Shown in pieces: positions 12,240 to 23,100 of a stretch of DNA of 64,000 bases. Both the position numbers and the translations under genes were made by a program. The stretch is from Dama dama. Its lineage: Eukaryota > Chordata > Mammalia > Artiodactyla > Cervidae. Under the pieces are notes generated by a model that saw only the letters and a list, made by a program, of their open reading frames with translations, made no database searches and was not told the origin of the DNA. The DNA lies in assembly GCF_033118175.1 (NCBI RefSeq), contig NC_083697.1, positions 26,386,001 to 26,450,000 on the forward strand, written 5' to 3'. How positions within the stretch are numbered: the first letter of the stretch is position 1; every line of letters begins with the position of its first letter.

Positions 12240-12655
12240 CCCTTTTTAAAAATTCAGGTGAAATTCACATAATATATAGTAAACCTTTTTAAAGCATAAA
12301 ATTCAGTGGCATCTCCTGCACTCAAAATATTGTGCAACCAACCATCTCTCTAGTTTCAAATGTTTTTAATACCGCAGAAGAACACAACTTATCCTTTAAG
12401 TATTCACGCCTTGTTCTTCCCTCTCCCCGTCTCCTGAAAACAACTAATCTTTTTAAAAAATATCTCTAAGGATTTGCCTATTATGGACATATCATATGGA
12501 AGGAATCATACAACATGTGCCCTTTTGTATCTGATGGCTTTCACTTAACCTTGATGATTTTGATGCTTATCCAAGTTGTAGAATGTTTCAGAACTTCATT
12601 CCTTTTTATGGGTGAATAATATCCACTGTATATGTATACCTTAACTTGTTTATCC
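12240..12655 (-). mobile_element. Old L1 3' UTR fragment, antisense
   Basis: Complement of an L1M 3' region: gtgaaattcacataatatat, attcagtggcatctcc, ctcctgaaaacaactaatc and a tatggacatatcatatgg segment in order. Confidence 0.6.
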
Positions 12656-12660
12656 AACTC

Positions 12661-13097
12661 AACAACAAAAAGACAAATGATCTAATTAAACAATGGATAA
12701 TGCACTTGAACAGACATTTTTCCAAAGAAGATATACAAACAGCCCAAAAAAGAATCACACAGGAAAAGATGTTAATTGGTCATTAAAGAAATACAACTAA
12801 AAACCAGAATGAGATACCACTACACACCCAGTAGGATGGCTATAATACATTTTAAAAAAGGAAATAATTATGACAAAGATGTAGAAGAATTGTACATTGC
12901 TGTGGGAATGTAAAATGGTACAGTTGCTTTGGAAAACAGTTTGGTGGTTTCTCAAAGTTAAACATAGAATTGCCTTGTGACCCAGGAGAAATGAAAACAT
13001 GTCTACAGAGAAACTTACATATGAATATTTATAGCAGTAATATAACAGCCAAAAGATGGAAATAATCCAAATGACTATTAATGGGTGAATGGATAAA
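12661..13097 (+). mobile_element. L1 ORF2 C-terminal fragment
   Basis: Sense L1 near the end of ORF2: acagacatttttccaaagaa, gagataccactacacaccca, gtaggatggctataatac and gtttggtggtttctcaaag. Stops are present. It appears to resume at about 13680 after about 580 bp of other sequence. Confidence 0.8.
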
Positions 13098-13679
13098 CTA
13101 AACTTCCTTTTTAATAAGAAATCTTTTGTAGCAACATCTTTACTTTCTTGAAATGGAATTGATAGATAATAAAAGCTACTATACTGATAATTTTAGAAAA
13201 AGTCAATGTAATGCCTCACTTTCATATAAAAAAGATGTAAAAGGAAAATAGTTTGTAATAAAATCATACATATTTCAATATTCAAATACTCAGGCACCAG
13301 CCCTTGTGATCTATGAAGTAGATGTATGTCGGTACCCATGCAGCAAATCACAATGAATTAAGTTGCAGGTACAGACTAATACAGTATTAGAGACTCAAAT
13401 ATCATGAACATATTAAAAATGCAAAAATACTTTGTGTCATATAAAAAATGACATTAGTTTTTAAACTGAGATAATTTGGGGGAAAAAAACAGATTTTGCA
13501 TCTAAATGAATGTCTGAAGGGAAATTTGAGAGCAATGAAGGACATAGGATAATACTTTTTGGGGTAGGGTTTCTAGGATTTTTGGTGTTTTTGGTATTAG
13601 GAAACTTTATGGTGTTAATTTAAGGAAGAATTCTCTGGGGAAAATTCTTTTCACCATTTTCAAAAGAAAGCCATTGTTT
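13098..13679. other. AT-rich segment splitting the L1 copy, unassigned
   Basis: Lies where L1 sequence between aatgggtgaatggataaac and attctattcagtcataaaaa should be nearly contiguous. It holds no recognisable element; it may be an unknown insertion. Confidence 0.4.
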
Positions 13680-14112
13680 AATTCTATTCAGTCATAAAAA
13701 ATGAAATTTTGTTATTTGTAACATCATAAGTGGACTTGAGGGTATTATGCTAAGTGAAATGAATCAAAGACAAATACTATATGATATCACTTATATTTAG
13801 AACCTAAAAGAATTCAACAAACTAGTGAATGTAGCATAAAAGAAACAGACCCATAGATAGAGAGAACAAATATGTTGTTACCAATGAGGAGGGGGAAGGA
13901 AGGAATGGCAGGAAAGGGGTAGGGAATTTAGAGGTAGAAACTACTATGTGTAAAATAAATAAGTACAAGGATATATTGCACAACACAGTGTATATAGCCA
14001 ATAATTTATAATGACTACAAATGGAATATAACCTTTAAAAATTGTGACTCATTATGTTGTACCTGAAAGTTATATAACACTGTATGTCAACTATACCTCA
14101 ATTTTTTAAAAA
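13680..14112 (+). mobile_element. L1 3' end
   Basis: Continuation of the L1 above: ttcagtcataaaaaatgaaa, gtattatgctaagtgaaatg, gtatatagccaataatttat, and the 3' UTR end gttgtacctgaaagttatat. Non-coding. Confidence 0.85.
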
Positions 14113-15780
14113 GGCCATCATTTTGAATGCCACAGAACAATAACGCCTAAGAGTCACACACCTGGAATGTCTGATCTTATTCTAAGAGTATCTAGATCAT
14201 TAGAAAATAGCCCACAACTTTATCTCAATAGGATTTTGTCTCATTGAAACATCTGAACTTCAAAGGTTGATGGAACAATTACACTTTTTTTTCTATATAA
14301 GGAAACAATAAAATTATACTGCCACTCTGATATAAAAGAAATTTCCCTCTTTTTTAATGGGAGAGTCCACTATATAGTTTTTCACCTAATCAAGATGATA
14401 CATTACAAAGCAACTACTGTTGATAGAAACATTTTAGGATCTATGACCTACGTAGGGAGTCTGTCTATTGACAGTATCTCCTAGAGATCTTTTTGGGAAC
14501 TTGGGTAGATCAGTCTCTTAATTTTAGCTGTCATGAAACAGTAACTGGAGATGCTGAAAGAACTCAGGTACCCAAGAATGTGAACCTTGTTCACAGCTGG
14601 AGTAGAAATATGTAAAACTTCTCATAGACCTAAGGAAAATTGAACTATAGGAAAAGAAAATGACATTTGTGGCAGACTGCAGGTTCTTCTCCAATTTCTG
14701 TTTTTTCCATAGTAGTATGGTTCCTAATTTTTATCTGGGCTTTTGATCATCCAGAAAAAGGACTGCTAGTCAGTTATGGGCAGTCAACTAGGTGCTGCTC
14801 AATAGGATGCAAATATATGTGGTATATGCAGTATCTGGGATGTGTTGTTAAGGAAAGAGCACATCCTACTTGTTTTTTTTTTTTCTTCTTTCTTGCTAGG
14901 TAGAATGAAGATGTCATGCTTGGAGCTGTGGCAGTCATTTTGAGCTACAACGGTTACCTTAGGACTGGAGATGGAACACATCAGTGTAACAGGATAGAAA
15001 TAATGTGGCTCTCTCATTAGGAGAGCCCTGTATCACTTACCTCCAGATACTGATGTTGATCAAAATCCTGACTACTGCCGAGACAGACGTAAGTACTATC
15101 CTCTCTATTTAAGCTACATGTTGACTACAGAGTCACCTTGGTAGGATTTCTGCTTTCAGATTTTTGTGAGTAAAAGCTTGTTTGCACCAGTTTTTAAACA
15201 TCTTATTTTATCTTGTTAACATTAAGAGCCAGAAGATGTAGTTTGTAGCCATGGAAGAGAGTGGTTAACTAGTTTGAATTGAATCAGATCTGTAATTGTG
15301 AGTTAATTACTAGAAATTAATTAACATAATCTACATAAAAATGTTTGTCTTATTTTGCAAGAGCCAGGATTTTAAGTTAGATTTACATTTTTCATGAATT
15401 TATGTATTGATTGTACTTAACATTTCATTTATTAGCTAATTTTTGTTATAGTAGTTTAAGAGATTATTTTAAAAATGGCTTCTCTTTTAATTAAAACTAT
15501 TTCATTTAGTTTTTGCAAAGATTGTAAGTGAACTTTTTTGCCTCTTGTAAAATTGTTACTCTTCTCTTTTTAATTTTAACTAAAAATGTATTGAGGTATC
15601 ACTGATGTACAATATTGTTTCAATATTATGTTTATGTTGAACATAAAATTACTACTCTCCTTGTTTTCACTTTTATAGACTAAATAACTGAAGTATTTAA
15701 TTTTCTTTAAAAGTTTTAATTTCTAATGGAAAAGAATCTTATTTAATGTTCTCTTCTGGATTCTCTGATTCTGATTTATT
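14113..15780. other. Intergenic, nothing recognised apart from a poly-T run
   Basis: AT-rich. A T run at 14872-14883 could be the complement of a retroposon tail, but the adjacent sequence is not recognisable. Confidence 0.4.
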
Positions 15781-16041
15781 ATGGGCATTGACCTTTATAT
15801 TAGACAAGTCACTGATAAACTGGTGAGGTGGAGGAAGGAACCCATGTGGACTGAGATGAGGGAAGAATATGAAAAAGAAGAAATGATACCTGTAGATGAT
15901 ATTTCCATAAACATTTCTGGAAAGCCAATAATTTCATACGTTCTTAAGCTTAGAATTTCATGTGCTTATGACAGAGGTTTGGTAGAGAAGGAGTTCCAGG
16001 AACAATTTAACTCAACAACAAAGGAGCCATTATCTATGTAA
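15781..16041 (+). other. Isolated 86-codon open frame, status unknown
   Basis: Opens MGIDLYIRQVTDK and ends TTKEPLSM. It is hydrophilic and rich in Glu/Lys, with no motif, signal peptide or membrane segment I recognise. It lies about 0.9 kb upstream of the PPA2 start on the same strand, outside recognised repeats. It may be chance or the remnant of an exon. No function is proposed. Confidence 0.15.
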
Positions 16042-16265
16042 GGCATGATGGATGCGCCTTCCTTCACTAAATCTCAAATCTTAAGTGCTTGGCATGTGGA
16101 CAATCCAGTGGGCAGATCAGGGTGAAATGCGGAAGATGGTAAGTTTACAAACACAGAGAGGCACAGTACCAGGTGCCACTGTAGGGAAGAAAAGAAAAAG
16201 GAATGATAAATCACCTCTACTTGGATTAAGCGTGAAGGCTTCATGGAGAAGGCATTTGAGGAAGT
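16042..16265 (-). mobile_element. Possible L2 fragment, antisense
   Basis: The stretch gaaggcttcatggagaagg with aggtgccactg upstream resembles the complement of an L2 3' portion. Strongly diverged. Confidence 0.35.
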
Positions 16266-16429
16266 TACCATTTGGGGCTCTGTAACTCATGTCAAGCCTT
16301 CACAAGGAGGCCTGATTACGTCTCACAGTGACGTTTTCATGTGTCTGCACGCTTGTCTCCTACCTGGACAGGATATAGAGGGTGCTTGGGACAGAGCAAT
16401 CAGTCAATATTAAGTCACCATGAGTGGGT

Positions 16430-16640
16430 GGTCACGAGTGGTAAAGAACCTGTCTGCCAATGTAGGAGACATATGAGACACAGGTCCGATCCCTGTTGGG
16501 AAGATCCCCTGGAGAAGAAACGGGAACCCACACCAATATTCTTGCCTGGAAAATCCCATGGACAGAGTAGCCTGGCGGGCTACAGTCCCCGGGGTCGCAA
16601 ATAGTTGGACACGACTGAAGTGACTTAGCACACACGCATG
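16430..16640 (+). mobile_element. Bov-tA SINE just upstream of the PPA2 promoter
   Basis: tRNA-derived head (gtggtaaagaacctgtctgc, gtccgatccctg), Bov-A body (aatattcttgcctgga) and end (gttggacacgactgaagtga). It ends about 160 bp before the CpG island. Confidence 0.92.
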
Positions 16641-16948
16641 ATAAATACGATCGTAAATACTGTCTGGATGAGTGAGTGAAGGAGTGAATGCATGTATACA
16701 TTAGTAAGTGGCAGTGAGCTCCTCAAGGGTGGTGGGCCTTGAACCTCGGCCTCGCTGCGGGTACCCTTGTGTCACCCTGCCAAGTTGCCAGGCGCTCTAA
16801 TTTCAAGGAGCAGACCACGCCAGCGTGGCGGGGGCGGGGTTCCAAACCTCCGCCCGGGAGTGCCCACTCCGGGCGGTAGGGGGCGCCGGCGCGCGGCCGG
16901 GCGGGTCCCCCGGCACCACCCGCGCGAAGCCGGACCAGTGTCTACGCC

Positions 16949-17123
16949 ATGCGCGCGCTGCTGCCGCTGCTGCGCACCAGCTGGGCCTGGCCGGTGGGCG
17001 CCGCCGCCGCCGCCCGCCTGCCGCGGGGAGCGAGCGCAGGGCCCGGGCCGCGTCGGACCATGGCCCTGTACCGCACGGAGGAGCGCGGCCAGCCCCACTC
17101 TCCCGATTACCGCCTCTTTTTCA
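16949..17123 (+). CDS. PPA2: PPA2 exon 1 (coding part): mitochondrial presequence and start of mature protein
   Basis: Codes residues 1-58 plus the first base of Lys59. The ATG at 16949 has G at -3 and opens a typical mitochondrial targeting peptide: Met-Arg, a Leu-rich helix, an Ala run, several Arg and no acidic residue up to about residue 37. MALYRTEERG then begins the conserved part, and the exon ends in RLFF. The donor gtaagt is a strong match; reading through it hits a stop two codons later (17129-17131), so intron 1 retention would give a 60-residue peptide. It lies inside the CpG island. Confidence 0.96.
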
Positions 17124-20100
17124 GTAAGTAGCTCGCGGGAGGCCCGCCGCGCGTCGCGCCGGAGGTTGGGGATGGGAGCGTGGCCTCCATCCCTGCGCCC
17201 GGCGGGCACAGCGCGGTCGCCGCGCGGTCCAGGCCACGTTCCCGCACTCGGGGGCCCGCGCCGAGCCGCGGGAGCTGCGAGCGAAAGGAGCCGCCAAGTC
17301 CCCAGTCACGGAGCGCAGAGACGCAGGGCGGCAGGCGGGGCCGCGCCGGGTCACCCTGAGCGGGGGCCGCGGTCACCTGCCCGGGCCCGCAGCCGTTAGC
17401 CCGGCCCCCGCCAGCGTTCCGGATTCAACTGCGGTGGACGGAGCTCCCGGGTCAGCCCGCCCTCCGGGTGGGCGTAACAAAGCTTCTCTGGCTACGGCCG
17501 CTGGCGATTGGAGAGGCAGGCGGGACTTCGGAGATGCTTGGTCCAGCTGTTCTTCTTTTATGGGGCGGGGCTCTGAGGAAGGCGCGCTCAGCCGCCTGAA
17601 TTTACACTCGCGAGTTTGCACGTTGAATGTGATCCACGATCAAACCTCGTTGGTTCCAAAGTAACCCATTCTCCTCCCCAAATTGAGCAAATCCAGAGGG
17701 CGAAGCGACATAGGACCTTGACCTGGCCAGCTAAAATGGGAAAGACCCAGGTCTCCCTTAGTCTCTCTCTTTTTTTTTTTTTTTTTGCACGTGTATGTTT
17801 CACTGTGCAGGTTAGCTATGATGTGAAGTAGCGAGGTTGGTTGAGTTGCTGTCATCCCTCACTGATCTGAGAGCCCCCAAGGGGAGTAGTACCTTTTTTT
17901 TTTTTTGTAAAGTCGGCCTTGCCTTACCGCCCACCAATTAGGAATGTCAGCTCTAGAGACTTTGGGTCTCTAGACTCTAGCTCGAATCTGGATTCTTTAG
18001 CGCTTATCTCTGTGATCCTGGACGAGTTTCCAAACTTGCCGAGCCTTGGTTTTTCTCATATGTAAAACAGGGCTGTGAGAATTACATGGCATAGTGTATA
18101 CAAAGAGATTAGTCACAGGGTCTAGAATATAAATTCTGTTGTTAATACTTGTGATCATTTTTGATACCTGTAATTTACAAAACGTTCACACGTTTCCTAC
18201 TTGAGCCTAGGGTGGAGGCGTATTTTATAGGAGAGAAGAATCAATTTGCATAGTTTTGTTGTTACTATCTTTCGATTGGAAGATGCCCTGGAGCAGGAAA
18301 TGGCAACCCACTCCAGTGTGTTCTTAGCTGGAGAATCCCATGGACAGAGGAGCCTGGTGAGCTATAGTCTATGGAGTTCCAAGGAGTCAGACACGACTGA
18401 GCACCTGAGCACACAGGCACGTGGTCATAAGGCAGCTGATACTAAAATTCCTGTTTTCTTTAAAATTTTCTCCATATTCTTTTCCATCCTTATTTGGCCA
18501 AAGCTAAGGGAGTAGAGAGGAACCAATAACAGGAAGACCCACATTTCTGATGGATTGTTGCAAAAGGTTACAACATGATGGTTTGAGGAGTAGCTTTCCA
18601 TAGTAACAGTGTTACAGATTGGCAGATTTCGAAGTAGGTAGAAGCTGTCTAACTCCTAAAATGGTGAAAGTATTTTAGATTTGTTATAAATACAGTAATA
18701 AATTATAGACCAAAAAGTCAATGAATATTTATGAAGTCTGTGCTGGACCTGTTAGATGTGGCACTGAGAAAATTTTAGTTATGGGCCCAAGAGGTTCATA
18801 ATATCAATATAATTAGTTAAGGAAAATATAAAAACACTAAAAAATGTTTTATTTGAATGTTGGCTGAGAAAAAAACAGCCTTGAGGATCTTGGAGGGTGT
18901 GGTGTAGCCTACTGAGCACTGACTTTGGAATGGAGAGTCCTAGGTCTTGATTCTGGCTCTTCAGTAACCCACTATGTGCTGTTGGCAGGCCGTGGTGTCA
19001 TCTCATATGGCCAGTGTCTGTAGCTGTGAAAGAAAGCAGCTGACCTACCAGTGATCTTCAAGGCCCTCCTTAGTGCCGGTATTCCCTGGAGGCATTGGAT
19101 GACGAAGAGATACTCCTAACATTACCTGTTAGGCATGTCTGAGGCTCTGGTGACTTCTTGCTGTGGTGTGGTTTTTTTAGCTGCCTTGTGTTTCAGACTC
19201 ATGACTTTTCTATAGCTGGAATGCCACAGATAAAATATATTTTATATAAGTATAAAATATTATATTTATATCTCACTCAGTTGAAATCATTGACAGAAAA
19301 GAAGAAAAAAGATTTTACTGAGGTTGATGGGCAAAAGTTGGAAGCACGTAAAGTAGTTTGGAGGAGAGGCCAAGTGGTGAGGTAGTCATCGAGATGGTTG
19401 GGTTGAACAATTCCTCGATTAAACGCCAGATGGCATCCTTGACCCAGGACAGTTTAGGATTTGCTGGAAGGGGTGGGACAAAGTGAAATGAAGCCCCTTC
19501 AGTGTTAGGGGGTATGCGGGAAACAGTGAGCAATTTTCTCTTAATAAAGATAAATAAATTGGATATTTGTACTCTGGCAGTATCCCTGAGCAGTAGTATG
19601 GTGAATTCTCTCCCTTCAAAGAAGAGCATGAATATACCACTTTTTTTGAAAAGTGTTGTTTAGTGTTTAGCAGTGAAATCATTACCCACATTTCCAAATA
19701 TTTCCCAAGCCTCTGTAATACTAGTGAAGTTGGGAGGTAGGCTTTTTTGAATTTCACTTCTGTAAATGGTTCTCTTTGCCACCATTCAGAAGAATTAGAA
19801 TAAATGATAGATGCAGGACTTGGTTTTTCCCTTTTAATTGGTGTTAAACCTTGTAGGAATAGTACTGACGTGAGACAAGGTGGCAGGGAGGAGCATCCTG
19901 GTGGTAATCATGAGGCCTCTTGGCCCTGTAATTAACTTTTTGTGGGGACTTGTGTGAGTAATTGAACTTCTCACTACCTCATTTTATTGAACCATAGAAA
20001 GAGGAGATCGGAATCAGTCATTTTCCAAACTGCTTAGTTGAGCACAAGTATCCCATGGTGTGTTACTAGATTTTCTTTAAAGGAAGAGCTTCATGGTTTA

Positions 20101-23100
20101 TTAAATTAGCGAACTGCTTCCCATTTTATTACCTTGGGGAGTCACAGTGTGCATATTAAAGTTCTTGGAAATTTGTATGTACCGTAACGTCCCAAACTTT
20201 TGAATCCCAAAGCCCCTGTTTCTCGGGACATTTATTGACATTTTAGTAACTCTAGAGTTTCATAGAATTCTATTTGGGAAGCACTGAGTTCTAGATTAGT
20301 AGTTAAAACACTTGGGTTGTAGAGAGGTGGGATGGGGACGGAGACGGGAGGGATGTTCAAGAGGCAGGGACATATGTATACCTGTGGCCGATTCATGTTG
20401 ATTTATGGCAGAAACCATCACAATATTGTAAAGTAATTATCCTCTAATTAAAGATTTTTAAAAATGGAAGAAAAAACTAGGTTGTAGGCTTGACTTAACT
20501 ATACCTTGGTCATCACTTGATTTCCTTTAGCTCAATTTTTCCATCTGTAAAGTGGGAATAGCACTGATGATTTTATAGAATTGTTGTGGCAGCTATATGA
20601 TACCATATATGTAAAGATTATCAGTGTCTCGTGCGTGGAACATGGTTAATGTTTAATATGTATTATTTCTTTTTCCCTTTTGACTTTAAGACACTAGACC
20701 AAAATTCTTGTTATATTTTATAAAGGATGAGAACAGTGGGATATGGATAGAATAAGATACTTTGACTATGTCCCAGTTTATTAATTCCAAGTCTTGGGAG
20801 TTTTAGTGGGTACTGATGACCTGCAATCTTTTGAATTAGTTGTGAAGTCTTGATGAAGTAAGACTTGTTCATATAGGACTAGAGACATAACATTGTATAC
20901 CAGTATTCATTTGGTAGTCTGCATGTGTTTGTTTCGTTCATAACGTATAATTCATTATTTTAAATTTTTTAAGTTTTCTGAAAGGATGAGGAGAAACTAC
21001 GCTTTTCATAATTTGGATTTTTGTTACTGTGGGGTAAGTGACTGGTTCACTTAGAGAAATAATGCCATAGATAATTCCAGTTGCTTTTATTTAGCGTGAG
21101 AATGAATCATGCAGTTTTTTAACAATGACTTTATCATTTATAATAAGCATATGTTTATGTTGAAATTATTATATGTTTTCTTTTTTAAGTACATCATTTG
21201 AATAGTAGGAGCAATCTCCCACTGAATGTACCACACATCTGGACTTAATAAAATTTACAATGATTACTGCACAAAAGGTGTGTTTTGAGCCTTAAATATA
21301 TGAATTCTTATAACCTTTTTTTTTTAAATTTTGCCTATATCATAGAACTTGAGTTAACATAATAGAAGATAATGGTTATTGTGTGGATATAGAAACATTA
21401 ATTATATTTATTTGGTTTTTGTCATTGCTACAGCTTCCAGTAAGAATCTCTACAAATGGTTTTAGTAATCGTATGTGATAGTATGTTGGTACTTGGCCTA
21501 CATGTCGCTATTTGATGTATATAATACATATAATCAGATACAGGTTTTGCAGTCCATTTGATTTTCTCACTTGCTGATTTAAGTGAACTTTCATTCTGAA
21601 ACAACTTGCTATTCTAAGAGAAAAACATGTAGATAACTTACAAAGTGACAGAATGAAATCTCGTTTCAGTCCAGTTGAAGGTAAAATTTTGACATTGTTT
21701 GGCACTATCTAATATATGTTGATGGGCCTGATAGAATTTGTTAGCTTATGCTTAGTAAGTATGTAGTCTGATTTTTGACAAAGTGAAATACCACAATCAG
21801 GTGGTGGGGTGACTCCCGTTGTTTTTCTCTCTCGTAAATATCCAAAAGTGATAGTAGGTGGATAAAAAAAGATAACCCTGAAACAATAAATAAGAAGGCG
21901 CCATTAGAGCTGGTGATTTCAGAATATTTATAAAGGAAGAAACGCGGATGGCGGTGTGGTTATTGGTGAACAGGCACAGAGGAAGTCCCAACTTAAGTCT
22001 GTGTGCCGAGGGTCTGTAGTTTCAGAGGAAGCTGAGCTGCTTTGCAGAACCTCAGGGTCTGAGGACATGTTAATATTGTATGGGAGGGAGGGTGAGAGAG
22101 AGACGTGTGGAGCTTGACACGGGAGGAGCCGTTTAAGTTGTCTTATGGAATGGCGGGCACTTGGATGTTTACTGCAGGCCTGGGGCTTAGGCCAGGGACC
22201 AGTTCCTTCCCCAGAATTTGAAGGACGTGCTTGGAGATCAGCAGGCTGGCCCTCTGACTCGGGGATGCGAGTGTCACAGCCGGCTTCTTAAGCACACACC
22301 TTCACAGGAAGCTGGCCCGTCACCAAGCCCCTCCCACACACATCAGCCTTTCCTAGGCTTTTATTCTTAACTGTAGACCAACTTGTCAGGGGTCACCTTC
22401 ACACAGGTTTTCCTCACTGCTACTGCTGTCTACCAGACTGCTTTGTCAAAAGGTGACCTTCATGTGGCAAATGTAATGATCAACTGAAAATTCTCCTCCC
22501 AGGTGAATTCTCAACAGTATTTTCACAGTCTAACCCTCTTTCTGCCTTGAAATTTTTTTTTCCCCTCCTGGGACAACACTTTCTTTTATCTTCTTTTGAC
22601 AGCTTCTCCATCAGCAGTTTCCTTTGCTGGATTCTCTGATCTGAACTCTAACCTTTGAAATGGCCCAGGACTCAGTACTTTGCATGTATGTCTATCTTTT
22701 CTCTCTCTAGGGCAGGGGTTGGCAAGCCCTTTCTGAAAAGGGCCAAATAGTAAATAGTGTAGGTTTTGCAAGACCAGTGGTCTCTCACAAACTACTTAAC
22801 TCAGTGTTGCAGGGCAAAAGCAACCAGCGAGTGAAGGCATGGCTATGGCTGCGTTCCAGCAAAAGGCTGTTCATAAAAGTAAGGACAACTCTTGTGCTGG
22901 ATTTGGCCTGCGGGCCAGAGTTTCTGTTGTTGCTTTTACTGTAGATGATCCCATCCATTGAGATATCTCTGCCTCCCAGATTTGTAATGTCAGCCCTAGT
23001 CTCTTCTCGAGCTCAAGATTTACACATGCGGTAACTGTACTCTGTATTTCCACTGAAATGCCCCAGAAGTTAACCTGAAGTTAATGTGTAGAAAACAGAA

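Larger units (their letters stand above)
16800..17620 (+). promoter_or_regulatory. PPA2: CpG island promoter of PPA2
   Basis: A GC-rich, CpG-dense block begins abruptly after the SINE-containing flank and ends near 17.62 kb, in sharp contrast to the AT-rich surroundings. No TATA box is placed to serve exon 1. GC boxes of the Sp1 type lie at about 16830-16840, with an inverted candidate near 16850. Such TATA-less islands are usual for housekeeping mitochondrial genes. The start site cannot be fixed from sequence; it is probably within about 100 bp upstream of 16949. Confidence 0.88.

Noticed and set aside
16946..16957. NRF-1 site overlapping the start codon
   Set aside because: Only one half of the palindromic site (atgcgcg) matches; not enough to call.
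16767..17399. Long open frames on both strands around PPA2 exon 1 (up to 210 codons)
   Set aside because: They are Arg/Pro/Ala/Gly-rich readings of the CpG island in frames other than PPA2, where stops are rare because of GC content.
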